This document shows, piece after piece, positions 27,482 to 37,052 of a stretch of DNA of 64,000 bases. The notes under the pieces were generated by a model. The model saw only the letters and a list, made by a program, of their open reading frames with translations, ran no database searches and was not told where the DNA came from. Source of the stretch: an uncultured Bacteroidota bacterium (GTDB lineage Bacteria; Bacteroidota; Bacteroidia; Chitinophagales; Chitinophagaceae). The stretch's first letter is position 1. Each line of letters begins with the position of its first letter. The translations under genes and the position numbers were made by a program. Location: positions 37,126 through 101,125 of the forward strand of contig CAIRYK010000088.1 of the NCBI GenBank assembly GCA_903882805.1, written 5' to 3'.

Positions 27482-27597
27482 CGTTTATTGATTTTTATGT
27501 TTATAGGGCAAAGGTAATGTGTTTGAATGCCAATTCTGTTTCACGATTATTATATGGAGGCATAGCGTTATAATCCATTTCTATCGTGCAATTTTTA

Positions 27598-28755
27598 TTA
27601 CAAATGAACCTGAATACCAGCCATAAACCCAATATATAGGGTGTGCGCATAGTTTCTGGAGCTTACAGATAGGAAACCGCCATTGGTGAGGTCGTAGCCT
27701 GCGCCGCGATTATTGTAAATGCTGCTGAGCCCCGGCCCTGCAAATGCCTCTACTCTGCCAATTTTCACCGCTGGCATAAACCTTATGCTCGAGTTTACAT
27801 AACGGATACCCCCTACGCCATTTAGTGTCGTAACTGTAGCTTCGGTTTTAAACCGGAAGTAACGCGTTACATGCATATTGGCGCCCAACCCAAACTGTGT
27901 TGCAAACAAGGCATTGTATGGCCTAAAGTTGGCGCCAATACCCACAATACCATATAGTTTTTTGCCGCCCGACCTGAAAGCCACCATATTTGTTCCTGTT
28001 TCTTCGAAGTTAAGGCCAATAGATTTTTCCCCTTGCTTGATGATGTTCACAAAACCTATCGGGCAATCGCTGCTATCTGCTATGTTTATTAAGCCTGCCA
28101 ACTGAACGCCCCGCACTTTTTTGGCAATATTCATCAGGCCGGCAATCTGTATACCATCTACCTCGTCGGCTATGTTCAGGTAGCCGGCTATCTGTGTTTT
28201 AGCTTTTTTTGTACTACGGGCAAAACCTATATTCAGATTTGTGTCTCTACCTTTTGCAATATTTACAAATCCCGCAGCCTGTACCGTGGCATAGGGCGCT
28301 ATATTAATAAAACCCGCTGCCTGCATACCCTCTACTTCGCTGGTAGCAATATTGCCCAATCCGGCTGCCATTAAGCCTTTGTGCTTACCAGCTATATTCA
28401 TCATACCGGCGGCTATTAGTCCATCTGATGCTTTGGGCGATAAATTCATCATACCCGCAGCCTGTAGTCCGGTCGCATATTTTCCGGTTATATTGATGAT
28501 GCCCGCTATAATGGCCCCACTGCCCGTGTCGCTTATGTAATTAGCGATGCCCGCTACACAAAACGACATTTCATTTTTCGATACTCCGGCAATAACATTG
28601 GCCGAAAAATGGTTGGTAGCGCCTACGGCATAAGCGCCATTACTACTTAACGGATAAATAAATCCAATATTGGCCGAAGGTTTACTGGGTTGCGCCTGAA
28701 TGGTAGATGTAGCAAGGCAGAAGATCGATAAAATTGCTGTGAATGTCGTTTTCAT
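27598..28755 (-). CDS. Outer-surface protein with LA_2272-type repeats
   Basis: 385 residues from ATG 28755 (MKTTFTAILS, signal peptide to about residue 22); an upstream in-frame start would add 36 unlikely residues. The centre has about ten tandem ~20-residue units of the form AGMMNIAGK-GLMAAG and AGLINIA, matching the LA_2272/2273 surface repeat known from Leptospira and Bacteroidota. The C-terminal ~130 residues look like beta-barrel strands (RVEAFAGPG, LYIGFMAGIQVHL). Probably outer-membrane. Function unknown. Confidence 0.78.
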   Translation of the reverse strand: MKTTFTAILSIFCLATSTIQAQPSKPSANIGFIYPLSSNGAYAVGATNHFSANVIAGVSKNEMSFCVAGIANYISDTGSGAIIAGIINITGKYATGLQAAGMMNLSPKASDGLIAAGMMNIAGKHKGLMAAGLGNIATSEVEGMQAAGFINIAPYATVQAAGFVNIAKGRDTNLNIGFARSTKKAKTQIAGYLNIADEVDGIQIAGLMNIAKKVRGVQLAGLINIADSSDCPIGFVNIIKQGEKSIGLNFEETGTNMVAFRSGGKKLYGIVGIGANFRPYNALFATQFGLGANMHVTRYFRFKTEATVTTLNGVGGIRYVNSSIRFMPAVKIGRVEAFAGPGLSSIYNNRGAGYDLTNGGFLSVSSRNYAHTLYIGFMAGIQVHL

Positions 28756-28889
28756 TTTTGAGCTGTTTCCTATTAGACAACCCAAAAGCGCAATACCCCT
28801 ATTGTAATGTAGATTTTTTTTAGAAGCCGCATTAAAAAACCGGCATTGGATAGCGATACCCAATGCCGGTTAAAATATGATTATGCGTA

Positions 28890-29369
28890 CTACAGGTGTA
28901 TATGAACGCCATACCAAGTTGCTTCGCCTTCGTTGTAAGAAGTAAGGCTCACTTGCTTAGCGCCTTTTGAGTATATATACCAGACAGACTGTATGCCGTT
29001 TACCGTTTTATTCTCTTCTTTTTCAAACTTATAGCCGTTTGCCGTAAGCGAGCTTTTTAGCTCTATGTAGTATTTTTTATCGGTCGTCGTGCATTTTACT
29101 ATAGGCACAGCTTTGAGGTTTTGAAACCTTGCAACAGTATATGCCTTACCAGCCGGCCCTGGCTTATCGCTCCAGTACATTTTTGTTACCGCATCCGAAA
29201 GTTTGCTTTGGATGGAGTAATCCTTACCCAATACATAGGTATCGAAATCATTAGCGTCTTTCAGGCACATTTTCTCCAGTTCGCCAAGTGGAAAAGTTGT
29301 TTGTGCAAATAACGCAAATGGTGAAAATACAATTGAGGCAAACAGCAAACGTAAAATTGTTTTTTTCAT
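28890..29369 (-). CDS. Secreted protein of unknown function
   Basis: 159 residues with signal peptide cut after LFAQ. The mature part has two Cys (MCLKDAND, IVKCTTT), possibly forming a disulphide, and ends in aromatic-rich strands (SVWYIYSK, ATWYGVHIHL). No known domain. Probably periplasmic. 134 bp upstream of the surface-repeat gene on the same strand. Confidence 0.65.
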   Translation of the reverse strand: MKKTILRLLFASIVFSPFALFAQTTFPLGELEKMCLKDANDFDTYVLGKDYSIQSKLSDAVTKMYWSDKPGPAGKAYTVARFQNLKAVPIVKCTTTDKKYYIELKSSLTANGYKFEKEENKTVNGIQSVWYIYSKGAKQVSLTSYNEGEATWYGVHIHL

Positions 29370-29581
29370 GATGTTCGTTTTTTTGTGGTTAAGTATGTCA
29401 GTTTTTGCAAGATTTTTAACGCCGCTGCGCTCACAACCTTGTTATTTAGCTACTGCAATTTACAAATTTCGTTTTCTTCATCCAAATTAAATTATAGTAA
29501 AAGCGGGGTGTACTTCAGTTTTTTTGCTGCATTCTTTATTGCGGTTGCTGCTGGTTTCGCAACCTTGCTTACCTTTATTCC

Positions 29582-30382
29582 ATGAACAGGACACAGTTAG
29601 TAAGTACTATTTTCAAGAAAAAATCCGTTTTGTGCGTTGGGCTCGATACAGACATTACCAAAATACCCACCCACCTATTGAGTACCGAAGATCCGGTATT
29701 TGAGTTTAATAAAGCGATCATAGATGCCACCCACGATCAGGCTGTCGCCTATAAAATAAATACAGCGTTTTATGAGGCTCAGGGCATACAGGGCTGGGTT
29801 AGTCTCCAAAAAACACTTGAATATATTCCGGAAGGTATATTCACTATAGCCGACGCAAAGCGCGGCGATATTGGCAATACTTCCGAACAATATGCACGTA
29901 CTTTTTTTCATACTTATCCGTTCGATAGCGTTACCGTTGCACCCTATATGGGTGAAGACAGCGTAAAGCCATTTTTGAAATTTGAAGATAAATGGTCCAT
30001 TGTATTAGGGCTTACCTCCAATGCCGGTAGCGCAGATTTTCAGTTACAATCATCCGGCGGCGAATTGATGTATCAGCGCGTATTGCGCACTGTAGCGAGC
30101 TGGGGCACGCCTGGTAATATCATGTTTGTTATAGGCGCTACGCGCAAGGAGCAACTACAGGAAGTAAGGGCTATGTTGCCCGAGCATTTCTTTCTGGTGC
30201 CCGGCGTAGGGGCTCAGGGCGGCGATGTGCATACGGTATGCCAAAGCGCGTTTACCAAAGATGCAGGTTTGCTTATTAATGTGTCGAGAGGTATCATTTT
30301 TGCAGGCAACGATGAGCATTTTGCAGAAAAAGCAAACGAAGAAGCCATAAATTATCAAAAGCAGATGGAAATTTTCTTCTAA
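29582..30382 (+). CDS. pyrF: Orotidine 5'-phosphate decarboxylase (type 2)
   Basis: Final step of UMP synthesis. The core motif DAKRGDIGNTSEQYA carries the catalytic Lys/Asp pair (family DxKxxD), and VGLDTDITKIP opens the barrel. Length 266 is typical of the longer type-2 form. Phosphate-binding glycines are in VPGVGAQGGDV. DUF2851 follows in the same direction after 36 bp, a pairing seen in the phylum. Confidence 0.95.
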   Translation: MNRTQLVSTIFKKKSVLCVGLDTDITKIPTHLLSTEDPVFEFNKAIIDATHDQAVAYKINTAFYEAQGIQGWVSLQKTLEYIPEGIFTIADAKRGDIGNTSEQYARTFFHTYPFDSVTVAPYMGEDSVKPFLKFEDKWSIVLGLTSNAGSADFQLQSSGGELMYQRVLRTVASWGTPGNIMFVIGATRKEQLQEVRAMLPEHFFLVPGVGAQGGDVHTVCQSAFTKDAGLLINVSRGIIFAGNDEHFAEKANEEAINYQKQMEIFF

Positions 30383-30418
30383 AACACCTATTACACCGAC
30401 TCACTATTTACTATTACT

Positions 30419-31690
30419 ATGAACGAAGCCTTATTTCAATTTATCTGGCAGCATACTCTGTATAGGGTTACGGGACTGGCAACTGCCAATGGTGAGCCGG
30501 TTACGGTGGTGTCGGCAGGAAAAATTAACAAAAATGCCGGTCCCGATTTTTTGGAGGCTAAGGTAAGAATTAGCGACACACTTCTTGTAGGTAACATAGA
30601 ATTGCACCTAAAAAGTAGCGACTGGCTAAAGCATGGACACCAGAATGACGCTGCCTATAAAAACCTGATTCTGCATGTAGTTTTCGATAATGACTTGCCA
30701 GACGCTGCGGGAAATACACCTGTTCTTTGCCTTGAAAACCACATAGAACAAAGCATTATTGCACGCTATACAAGTCTGGTGCAGTCGGCCACAAAATTGC
30801 CCTGCGGCAGGCAGCACGAGGCCGTTAGGACCATCACTAAAGAAGGGTGGCTCAGCAGACTACTTGCCGAACGTTGGGAGCAAAAGTTGGGCGACTGGAA
30901 TATTCTGTTGGAAAATTCGAGTGAAGATTGGCGAAATCTGCTGTACTGGCGTATGGCGGCCAATTTTGGTTTTAAGCACAACGCTACACCATTCTTAATG
31001 TTGGCACAGTCATTGCCGCTCAATGTTTTGGGTAAACATTGGGGTAATTTGCAACAAATAGAAGCATTATTATTTGGTCAGGCCGGAATGCTTGACCTGA
31101 CATGGGAGGATGAATACCCCAACGATCTGCAAAAGGAATACAACTACTTGCGCAAGAAGTATAAACTAACGCCCATTACTTCGCGATTATGGAAGTTTTT
31201 GAGGATGAGACCGGCCAATTTTCCAACCATACGAATAGCGCAATTTGCCGCGCTTATTAACCAATCCGTGCATTTGTTTTCCCAGATCATAGAAAGCCGG
31301 TCGGTAAAGGAGATTGAACTATTGCTCGATGTGTCGGCAAGCGCCTATTGGGATACACATTTTCAGTTTGATGCCCCTCAGAAGAATGCAACTATCAAAT
31401 CTTTGGGTGATTCTTCAATCCAAAACATCATTATCAATACCATTGCGCCTATACAATTTATGTATGCTATAAAACAAGGCGGTAGCGATTTGCGTGAACA
31501 GGCCATGCTATTACTGGAGTCGGTACCTGCGGAAGACAATAATATCACGCGAATTTGGGAGGAAAATAATTGGAAGCCCGCTAATGCTGCTCAATCGCAA
31601 GCATTATTGCAATTGTATAATTCCTATTGTTCCGCAAAACGATGCCTTGACTGTACAGTTGGGTTGAATATTCTGAAAGCAAAGCAGTAG
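30419..31690 (+). CDS. DUF2851 family protein
   Basis: 423 residues with the family's distinctive opening (FQFIWQHTLYRVTGLATANGE) and the conserved KINKNAGPDFLEAKVRI. No signal peptide or membrane segment; cytosolic. Two Cys close to the end (SAKRCLDCTVG) may bind metal. Function is unknown, with the family being nearly restricted to Bacteroidota. Followed by a GNRA-loop terminator. Confidence 0.9.
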   Translation: MNEALFQFIWQHTLYRVTGLATANGEPVTVVSAGKINKNAGPDFLEAKVRISDTLLVGNIELHLKSSDWLKHGHQNDAAYKNLILHVVFDNDLPDAAGNTPVLCLENHIEQSIIARYTSLVQSATKLPCGRQHEAVRTITKEGWLSRLLAERWEQKLGDWNILLENSSEDWRNLLYWRMAANFGFKHNATPFLMLAQSLPLNVLGKHWGNLQQIEALLFGQAGMLDLTWEDEYPNDLQKEYNYLRKKYKLTPITSRLWKFLRMRPANFPTIRIAQFAALINQSVHLFSQIIESRSVKEIELLLDVSASAYWDTHFQFDAPQKNATIKSLGDSSIQNIIINTIAPIQFMYAIKQGGSDLREQAMLLLESVPAEDNNITRIWEENNWKPANAAQSQALLQLYNSYCSAKRCLDCTVGLNILKAKQ

Positions 31691-31712
31691 TGTGTTTTTT
31701 TTAAAATTTCTT

Positions 31713-31738
31713 AAAGCCTCCGGAAACGGAGGCTTTTT
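31713..31738 (+). terminator. Rho-independent terminator after DUF2851
   Basis: Ten-bp stem AAAGCCTCCG/CGGAGGCTTT with a GAAA tetraloop, followed by TT. Confidence 0.85.
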
Positions 31739-31755
31739 CGTTTTAAGCGCTAAAA

Positions 31756-31814
31756 CTGATTTTAATCATTTGATTGAATAAGTTGTTTAAATCAGATTTT
31801 TAATTGTAGCTTTG
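31756..31814 (+). promoter_or_regulatory. TetR gene promoter with inverted repeats
   Basis: -33 TTG at 31783 and -7 TAGCTTTG at 31807-31814 (21-bp spacer), 12 bp before the ATG. Overlapping are CTGAT-TTTA-ATCAT (31756-31769) and the spaced inverted pair AAAACTGATTTTAA / TTTAAATCAGATTTT, fitting a TetR autoregulatory operator. The regulator's site is inferred. Confidence 0.5.
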
Positions 31815-31825
31815 TGGCGTGAACA

Positions 31826-32476
31826 ATGGATACAAATAACGACATAACGCCAAACAGCAGCACTGAAGACAAGATTAAAGAAGCCGCACGGCGAGTCTTT
31901 ATCAGAAAGGGTTATGCTGCCACCCGTACTCGCGACATTGCCGATGAGTCGGGCTTCAACCTATCGTTGATTAATTATTATTTTAGAAGTAAGGAGAAGC
32001 TATTTGATATTATCATTAAAGAGCACTTTCAGTCGTTTATACAAAGTGTAATGGTGATTGTTAACAACAGAGATACCTCGATTCAACAGAAAATACAGCT
32101 GATTATCAATAACTATATTGACATGCTTACCAAAAATCCAGACTTACCATTATTTGTCCTTAAAGAAATCAACTCAGATCCGGATAAGTTTATGGCAATG
32201 ATTGGTTTTGATAAAGTAAACGGAGGCGGTACCTATCTGGCCCAGCAATGGGCCGAAATGGCAGCGCATCGCAAAGCGCCGCCGGTAAAACCTATTCATT
32301 TTTTAATGAACACGGCTTCATTGATCATATTTCCATTTATAGCTGGTCCCGTTATCCGAAATAAGACGGGCATTGATAAAGAACAATATAATAACCTTAT
32401 GGAAGAGCGCCGCAAGCTAATACCCTATTGGGTAAGCCTAATGCTTAACGATAGCTATGAAGGATTAAATAATTAA
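31826..32476 (+). CDS. TetR/AcrR family transcriptional regulator
   Basis: 216 residues. The N-terminal helix-turn-helix is clear: IKEAARRVFIRKGYAATRTRDIADESGFNLSLINYYFRSKEKLF (residues 13-56). The C-terminal ~150 residues are a helical ligand-binding domain. It is first in line before the TolC-HlyD-ABC genes, so likely represses the efflux operon and is relieved by an exported compound. Spacing to the TolC gene is 116 bp, leaving room for a second promoter. Confidence 0.93.
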   Translation: MDTNNDITPNSSTEDKIKEAARRVFIRKGYAATRTRDIADESGFNLSLINYYFRSKEKLFDIIIKEHFQSFIQSVMVIVNNRDTSIQQKIQLIINNYIDMLTKNPDLPLFVLKEINSDPDKFMAMIGFDKVNGGGTYLAQQWAEMAAHRKAPPVKPIHFLMNTASLIIFPFIAGPVIRNKTGIDKEQYNNLMEERRKLIPYWVSLMLNDSYEGLNN

Positions 32477-32592
32477 AAATGAAATTATTATACAATAAAA
32501 ATGGCCGTTAATGACTTGTACAAAAGCCATGTGCAAAATAGTGAACAGTTTTATTTGCTTGCTAAAATTCTTATTTTTTGAAATGTAATGCT

Positions 32593-33912
32593 ATGTTACC
32601 AAAATCACTGACCGGTATAATTGCACTGATGACCATGGGCTTTACCAGTACGTATGCACAAAATTCTTTTAAGTCGATAGAAGATATCTGGAAATATGCT
32701 GATGCCCATAACATAACCATAAAGTCGGCAGCGTATGAATCAGCAAAGTCGACTTGGTCAAAGAAACAATCCTATAGTTCTTTGCTGCCACAGGTAGGAC
32801 TAACCGGCTCGTTTACGGAAAATACAGCCATACAAACCACGCTGATACCTGCAGCTATTTTTGGCGGTCCCGATGGCCAGTATCGTGCCGTACAGTTTGG
32901 TCAGAAGTATATCTATTCGGGCGGCGTCAATGCGCAAATGGATTTATTGAATGTCCAAAACTGGCTGGGTGTAGGCATAGCAAAGGCTACAGAGGAATAT
33001 ACAAAAGCGACAGCGGCTAATACCCGTAAATCAATATATCAGCAAATTGCCACACAGTACTATGCTTACCTGCTTATGTCAGAAGCCGCCCGACTGGCTG
33101 CTGAAAGCGAAGCAATAGCAGATAGCGTGGCGCAAACAACGATCAATAAATTTAATGAAGGTACTGTTAGCGCGGCCAACGTAGATGTTGCTAAAATCAA
33201 CCTAAACAGAACCCAACAAACTGCTATTACTGCAGCCTACCAGCTCTCTACTGCAAAAAACAATTTGAAAGTGTTGTTAGGCATATCTGTAACCGATTCC
33301 TTGAATATCGACAACACGCTCCGTGCAGACGTCGCACAAACAACCATTGGCTCTTTTGCGGAAGATCCGTCTATAAAGCAAGCATTGCTTCAATCGCAGA
33401 TGAGTTTAATTCAGTACAAGGCATCCAACAGCGCTTTTTTGCCCATTATTACGCTGCAATACAACAATGCCACCCAACAAAATGATAATACTTTCCGTCC
33501 GTTTCAGGGAGGGCCCGCGTGGTTTCCGTCCAGCTACTGGAGCTTACGCGCATCGTGGACATTATTCAATGGAGGCAGCAGATGGATGCAAAGTCGTAAA
33601 AACAAAATTAACGTAGAACAAACGCTTGCACAGTATCAGAATACGCAAAACCAATCAGCGATTAACGATGAAAATCTGCGGTTGGCTTACGAAAAAGCAT
33701 CAGTAATGCTGCGGAAATCAGAAGAAATCATGAAATTATCTTACGATAACTATATGCATATCACCAATAGGTACAATGCAGGAATAGAACCGCTCGCCAA
33801 CCGACTTAGTGCTTTTTCAGACTACATCAATTACCAGAATCAATACCTCAATAGTCTTTCTGACATGATGGTGCAGCTTTATCAAGTTAAAATTCGCCAA
33901 ACAACTTTCTAA
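32593..33912 (+). CDS. TolC-family outer-membrane efflux protein
   Basis: 439 residues from ATG 32593 with signal peptide to about MGFTSTYAQ. Two long helical repeats characteristic of TolC tunnels (residues 50-220, 240-430), with Asn/Gln/Ala-rich heptads. It forms the outer-membrane conduit for the ABC transporter downstream, to which it is joined: the HlyD gene starts 1 bp after its stop. Substrate unknown. Confidence 0.9.
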   Translation: MLPKSLTGIIALMTMGFTSTYAQNSFKSIEDIWKYADAHNITIKSAAYESAKSTWSKKQSYSSLLPQVGLTGSFTENTAIQTTLIPAAIFGGPDGQYRAVQFGQKYIYSGGVNAQMDLLNVQNWLGVGIAKATEEYTKATAANTRKSIYQQIATQYYAYLLMSEAARLAAESEAIADSVAQTTINKFNEGTVSAANVDVAKINLNRTQQTAITAAYQLSTAKNNLKVLLGISVTDSLNIDNTLRADVAQTTIGSFAEDPSIKQALLQSQMSLIQYKASNSAFLPIITLQYNNATQQNDNTFRPFQGGPAWFPSSYWSLRASWTLFNGGSRWMQSRKNKINVEQTLAQYQNTQNQSAINDENLRLAYEKASVMLRKSEEIMKLSYDNYMHITNRYNAGIEPLANRLSAFSDYINYQNQYLNSLSDMMVQLYQVKIRQTTF

Positions 33913-33913
33913 T

Positions 33914-35014
33914 ATGAAACGATTAGCAGTATACATAACAGCGGTTGGTTTGCTTTCTGCAGCGGCTTGCAAACCAAAGTACGATGAAACATCGCCAAAG
34001 ATGGCGCCTGTAACAGAGGCCATTTTTGCATCAGGCACCATAGAACCCAAAGATGCCTATCTTATTTCTGCCTATTCCGATGGCTTTCTGGTAAAAAGCT
34101 ACGTTACTGAAAACGATATTGTGCTCGACAAGCAATTGCTTTTCAGGCTCGATAATCGGCAACAGAACACGCAGGTAAAAATTGCGCAAAACAATCTTGA
34201 ATATGCCCGGGTAAATGCAGCAGTTAACTCGCCTACCCTATTGCAGATAAAGGCACAGATTGATGCAGCGCGAATAAAAATGCAAACCGATTCTGTCAAC
34301 CTTGGCCGGTATGAAAAACTATTCGCAACCAATTCAGTGTCGAAACAAGATCTTGATAACTCGCGGCTCAATTATCAATCATCACTAAGTAGTTATAGAG
34401 CAACATTGGAAAGTTATAGAATCAGCGCAGAGAAAGTAAAGCAAGAACTGGCTAATACGCAATCGCAGTTACAGAATGCCGAAGCAGGCAATCAATTCTT
34501 CGAATTAGCGGCTATTGGCAGGGGGAAAATATATCAAATATTTAAAAAGCAAGGCGATCTGGTGCGTAAGGGAGAGCAGGTAGCTCAATTGGGCAATCCT
34601 GATTCTATTGTCATCAATCTTAATATCGATGAAGCAAGTATTAGTAAAGTGAAGGAGGGGCAGAAAGCGCTAATTGAACTGAATACCGAAAAAAACAAGA
34701 CCTACGAGGCGCGCATATCAAAGATATATCCACACTTCAATGACGCTGCGCAAAGCTACAGGGTGGAGGCAAGGTTTGTTAACGAGATGCCCGGGGTAAT
34801 ATCAGGCACACAATTGCAGGCAAATATTATCACTAATCAGAAAGAAAAGGCAATGCTGATAAATCACGCCTTTATTGTTGGCGACAACAAGGTAATCAAG
34901 AAAACAGACAAGAAGCTGGACACAATAAATGTAACCACCGGCATTACATCATACGACTGGATTGAGATAACGTCGGGACTGAATATGGGCGATGTTATCG
35001 TAAAGCAGAAATAA
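33914..35014 (+). CDS. HlyD/MacA-type periplasmic adaptor lipoprotein
   Basis: 366 residues with lipobox SAAAC (Cys19), so probably anchored to the inner membrane. A biotinyl-lipoyl-like part (SGTIEPKDAYLISA), a coiled-coil hairpin (about 85-180) and a beta-barrel with DLVRKGEQVAQLGNPDSI are in the usual MFP order. It links the ABC permease to TolC. The TolC gene is immediately upstream and the permease 50 bp downstream. Confidence 0.92.
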   Translation: MKRLAVYITAVGLLSAAACKPKYDETSPKMAPVTEAIFASGTIEPKDAYLISAYSDGFLVKSYVTENDIVLDKQLLFRLDNRQQNTQVKIAQNNLEYARVNAAVNSPTLLQIKAQIDAARIKMQTDSVNLGRYEKLFATNSVSKQDLDNSRLNYQSSLSSYRATLESYRISAEKVKQELANTQSQLQNAEAGNQFFELAAIGRGKIYQIFKKQGDLVRKGEQVAQLGNPDSIVINLNIDEASISKVKEGQKALIELNTEKNKTYEARISKIYPHFNDAAQSYRVEARFVNEMPGVISGTQLQANIITNQKEKAMLINHAFIVGDNKVIKKTDKKLDTINVTTGITSYDWIEITSGLNMGDVIVKQK

Positions 35015-35064
35015 CGGCTACGTATCGTTATCCATTTTTCGAAAGTAGCTAAAATTTTATACAA

Positions 35065-36309
35065 ATGAAACTCAGTGTTAATACAGAAATTGCGCTTACC
35101 TACCTTTCTGCCCGAAAGAAACAAACGGCTGTAGCGGCCATGGGGGTCATGTTTGGCATATCCATGTTCATATTCATGCAGTCGCTTATGAAGGGTACCA
35201 ACGACTATTTCGAACAGCAGTCGTTCAACACAATGCCGCATATACACATATACAGTGAGAATAAGCTGGCCAATACCCACCTTATGGACAACTATCTGAA
35301 AGACAGTTCGCTGAAGCTGTTGGTAAACCCAAAAATGGTGCCTCAACCCACCGGTTTGATCAACCCCGTTGGAATTATAGAGGTAATAAAGCACGATTCT
35401 GAGGTGGTAGCTGTTACGCCACAGGTTACTGCTAATGTTTTCTACAACAGCGGAAACATTCAATTGAACGGAGTAGTGGTAGGCGTAAATATTATTGAGG
35501 AGAACAAGATGTTCGACCTAAAAAATGATATGGTGATGGGTAGCCTCGACGACCTGGAGAAAATAAGTAACGGAATAGTAATAGGCAAAGGAATTGCTGA
35601 CAAACTAAGCCTTCATGTTGGCGATATCATTACACTGGCTGCTGCAACCGGCGGTACGCAAACCATGAGAATCGTGGGTATATTCTCTACAACAATTATG
35701 CAAACAGATAATAGTAAGTCTTATGCCAATATTGCACAGGTCCAAACCTTGTTGGGCAAAAATCGCAGCTATGTTACGGATATAATGGTGAATATTAAGG
35801 ACTACAACCGCGCACCGGCAGTAGCAAAAAAGCTGGCTACTATCACGGGGTATAAAGCAGAAGACTGGGTGCAGGCCAACGAATCGTTGAAGGCCGCATT
35901 CAAAATAAGGGCAGTGATTCTCAATTCTGTCATTGGCGTTATTCTTTTGGTGGCTGGTTTTGGTATTTACAATATCTTAAACATGACCATTTATGAGAAA
36001 ATAAAGGAGATAGCCATACTTAAGGCTATTGGTTTCTCTGGACCTTCAGTAACAAGTATATTTCTACAGCAGGCAATTTATATCGGTATTATGGGGGGCA
36101 TCGTAGGTATAGGTGTAGGCTTTGGGCTTACCTATATGGTGTCGCGCATATATATTGGCGCGGGTTCGCTGAAGTATCTACCAATGTCTTTTTATGTGCC
36201 GCATTACATTGAGGCGGTTTTATTTGGCATATTAACCACTATTGCGGCTGGCTATTTTCCAGCACGTAAAGCATCAAAAGTTGACCCAGTAAGTATAATT
36301 CGCGGATAA
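35065..36309 (+). CDS. ABC transporter permease, MacB/FtsX type
   Basis: 414 residues: one N-terminal membrane helix (residues ~20-45), a periplasmic MacB-PCD domain (50-290) and three C-terminal helices (295-400) ending in the typical PARKASKVDPVSIIRG. It has no ATPase domain, so it pairs with the next gene. With HlyD and TolC this gives a tripartite efflux pump of the MacAB-TolC kind. Its TAA overlaps the ATPase ATG (TAATG). Confidence 0.92.
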   Translation: MKLSVNTEIALTYLSARKKQTAVAAMGVMFGISMFIFMQSLMKGTNDYFEQQSFNTMPHIHIYSENKLANTHLMDNYLKDSSLKLLVNPKMVPQPTGLINPVGIIEVIKHDSEVVAVTPQVTANVFYNSGNIQLNGVVVGVNIIEENKMFDLKNDMVMGSLDDLEKISNGIVIGKGIADKLSLHVGDIITLAAATGGTQTMRIVGIFSTTIMQTDNSKSYANIAQVQTLLGKNRSYVTDIMVNIKDYNRAPAVAKKLATITGYKAEDWVQANESLKAAFKIRAVILNSVIGVILLVAGFGIYNILNMTIYEKIKEIAILKAIGFSGPSVTSIFLQQAIYIGIMGGIVGIGVGFGLTYMVSRIYIGAGSLKYLPMSFYVPHYIEAVLFGILTTIAAGYFPARKASKVDPVSIIRG

Positions 36310-36995
36310 TGACAGACATAGCGCTCAAAGCAAAAGGTATCACTAAGTATTTTTATGACCCGGTAAAATTTCCGGCGCTAAAAAACATAGACCTCGAAGT
36401 AAATAAAGGTGAATTCGTATCCATAGTGGGTAAGTCTGGCTGCGGCAAGAGCACATTGCTCTACGTACTTTCTACGATGGATACAGATTATGAAGGTGAG
36501 TTGTTGATAAACGGAACAATGGTTACCGGCAAGTCGCTTAATGATCTGGCAGCAATTCGCAATGGCTCCATAGGGTTTGTATTTCAGTTTCACTACTTGT
36601 TACCCGATTTCTCGTGCCTTAAAAACGTAATGATACCTGCGCTTCGTCTAGGTAAGTTATCGCCTAAAGAAATAGAGGCTAAAGCATACGAAAAACTAAA
36701 GATGTTTGGAGTAGAAGAGCAAGCGTTAAAAAAGGCCAACAAATTGTCTGGCGGGCAGCAGCAGCGCGTAGCCATTGCCCGTGCGCTCATCAATGATCCA
36801 GCCATTATTATGGGCGATGAACCCACAGGTAACCTCGACTCCAAAAATACTGGCGTCGTTTTCGACCTGTTTCAGCAATTGTCTAAAGAATTTGGCCAGA
36901 CCCTGGTAACTGTTACACACGACGAAGACTTTGCTAAAAGGTCGGATAGAATAATAGTAATGGCCGACGGTGAAGTGCAAAGCCATGGCAGATAG
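36309..36995 (+). CDS. ABC transporter ATP-binding protein, MacB/LolD type
   Basis: 228 residues. Walker [10 protein letters not shown] (residues 38-46), Q-loop [10 protein letters not shown], signature [15 protein letters not shown] and Walker [14 protein letters not shown] are intact. Typical length for the stand-alone ATPase. Coupled to the permease by a one-base overlap. A perfect 14-bp hairpin terminates the operon right after. Confidence 0.95.
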   Translation: MTDIALKAKGITKYFYDPVKFPALKNIDLEVNKGEFVSIVGKSGCGKSTLLYVLSTMDTDYEGELLINGTMVTGKSLNDLAAIRNGSIGFVFQFHYLLPDFSCLKNVMIPALRLGKLSPKEIEAKAYEKLKMFGVEEQALKKANKLSGGQQQRVAIARALINDPAIIMGDEPTGNLDSKNTGVVFDLFQQLSKEFGQTLVTVTHDEDFAKRSDRIIVMADGEVQSHGR

Positions 36996-36996
36996 A

Positions 36997-37036
36997 AAAT
37001 GCCCGGCAAAGCGCTTCCTTTTGCCGGGCATTTTCT
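36997..37036. terminator. Terminator between efflux operon and argS
   Basis: Arms AAATGCCCGGCAAA (36997-37010) and TTTGCCGGGCATTT (37020-37033), loop GCGCTTCCT. Convergent genes on both sides, so probably works in both directions. Confidence 0.88.
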
Positions 37037-37052
37037 ATTTATAACTTATATG

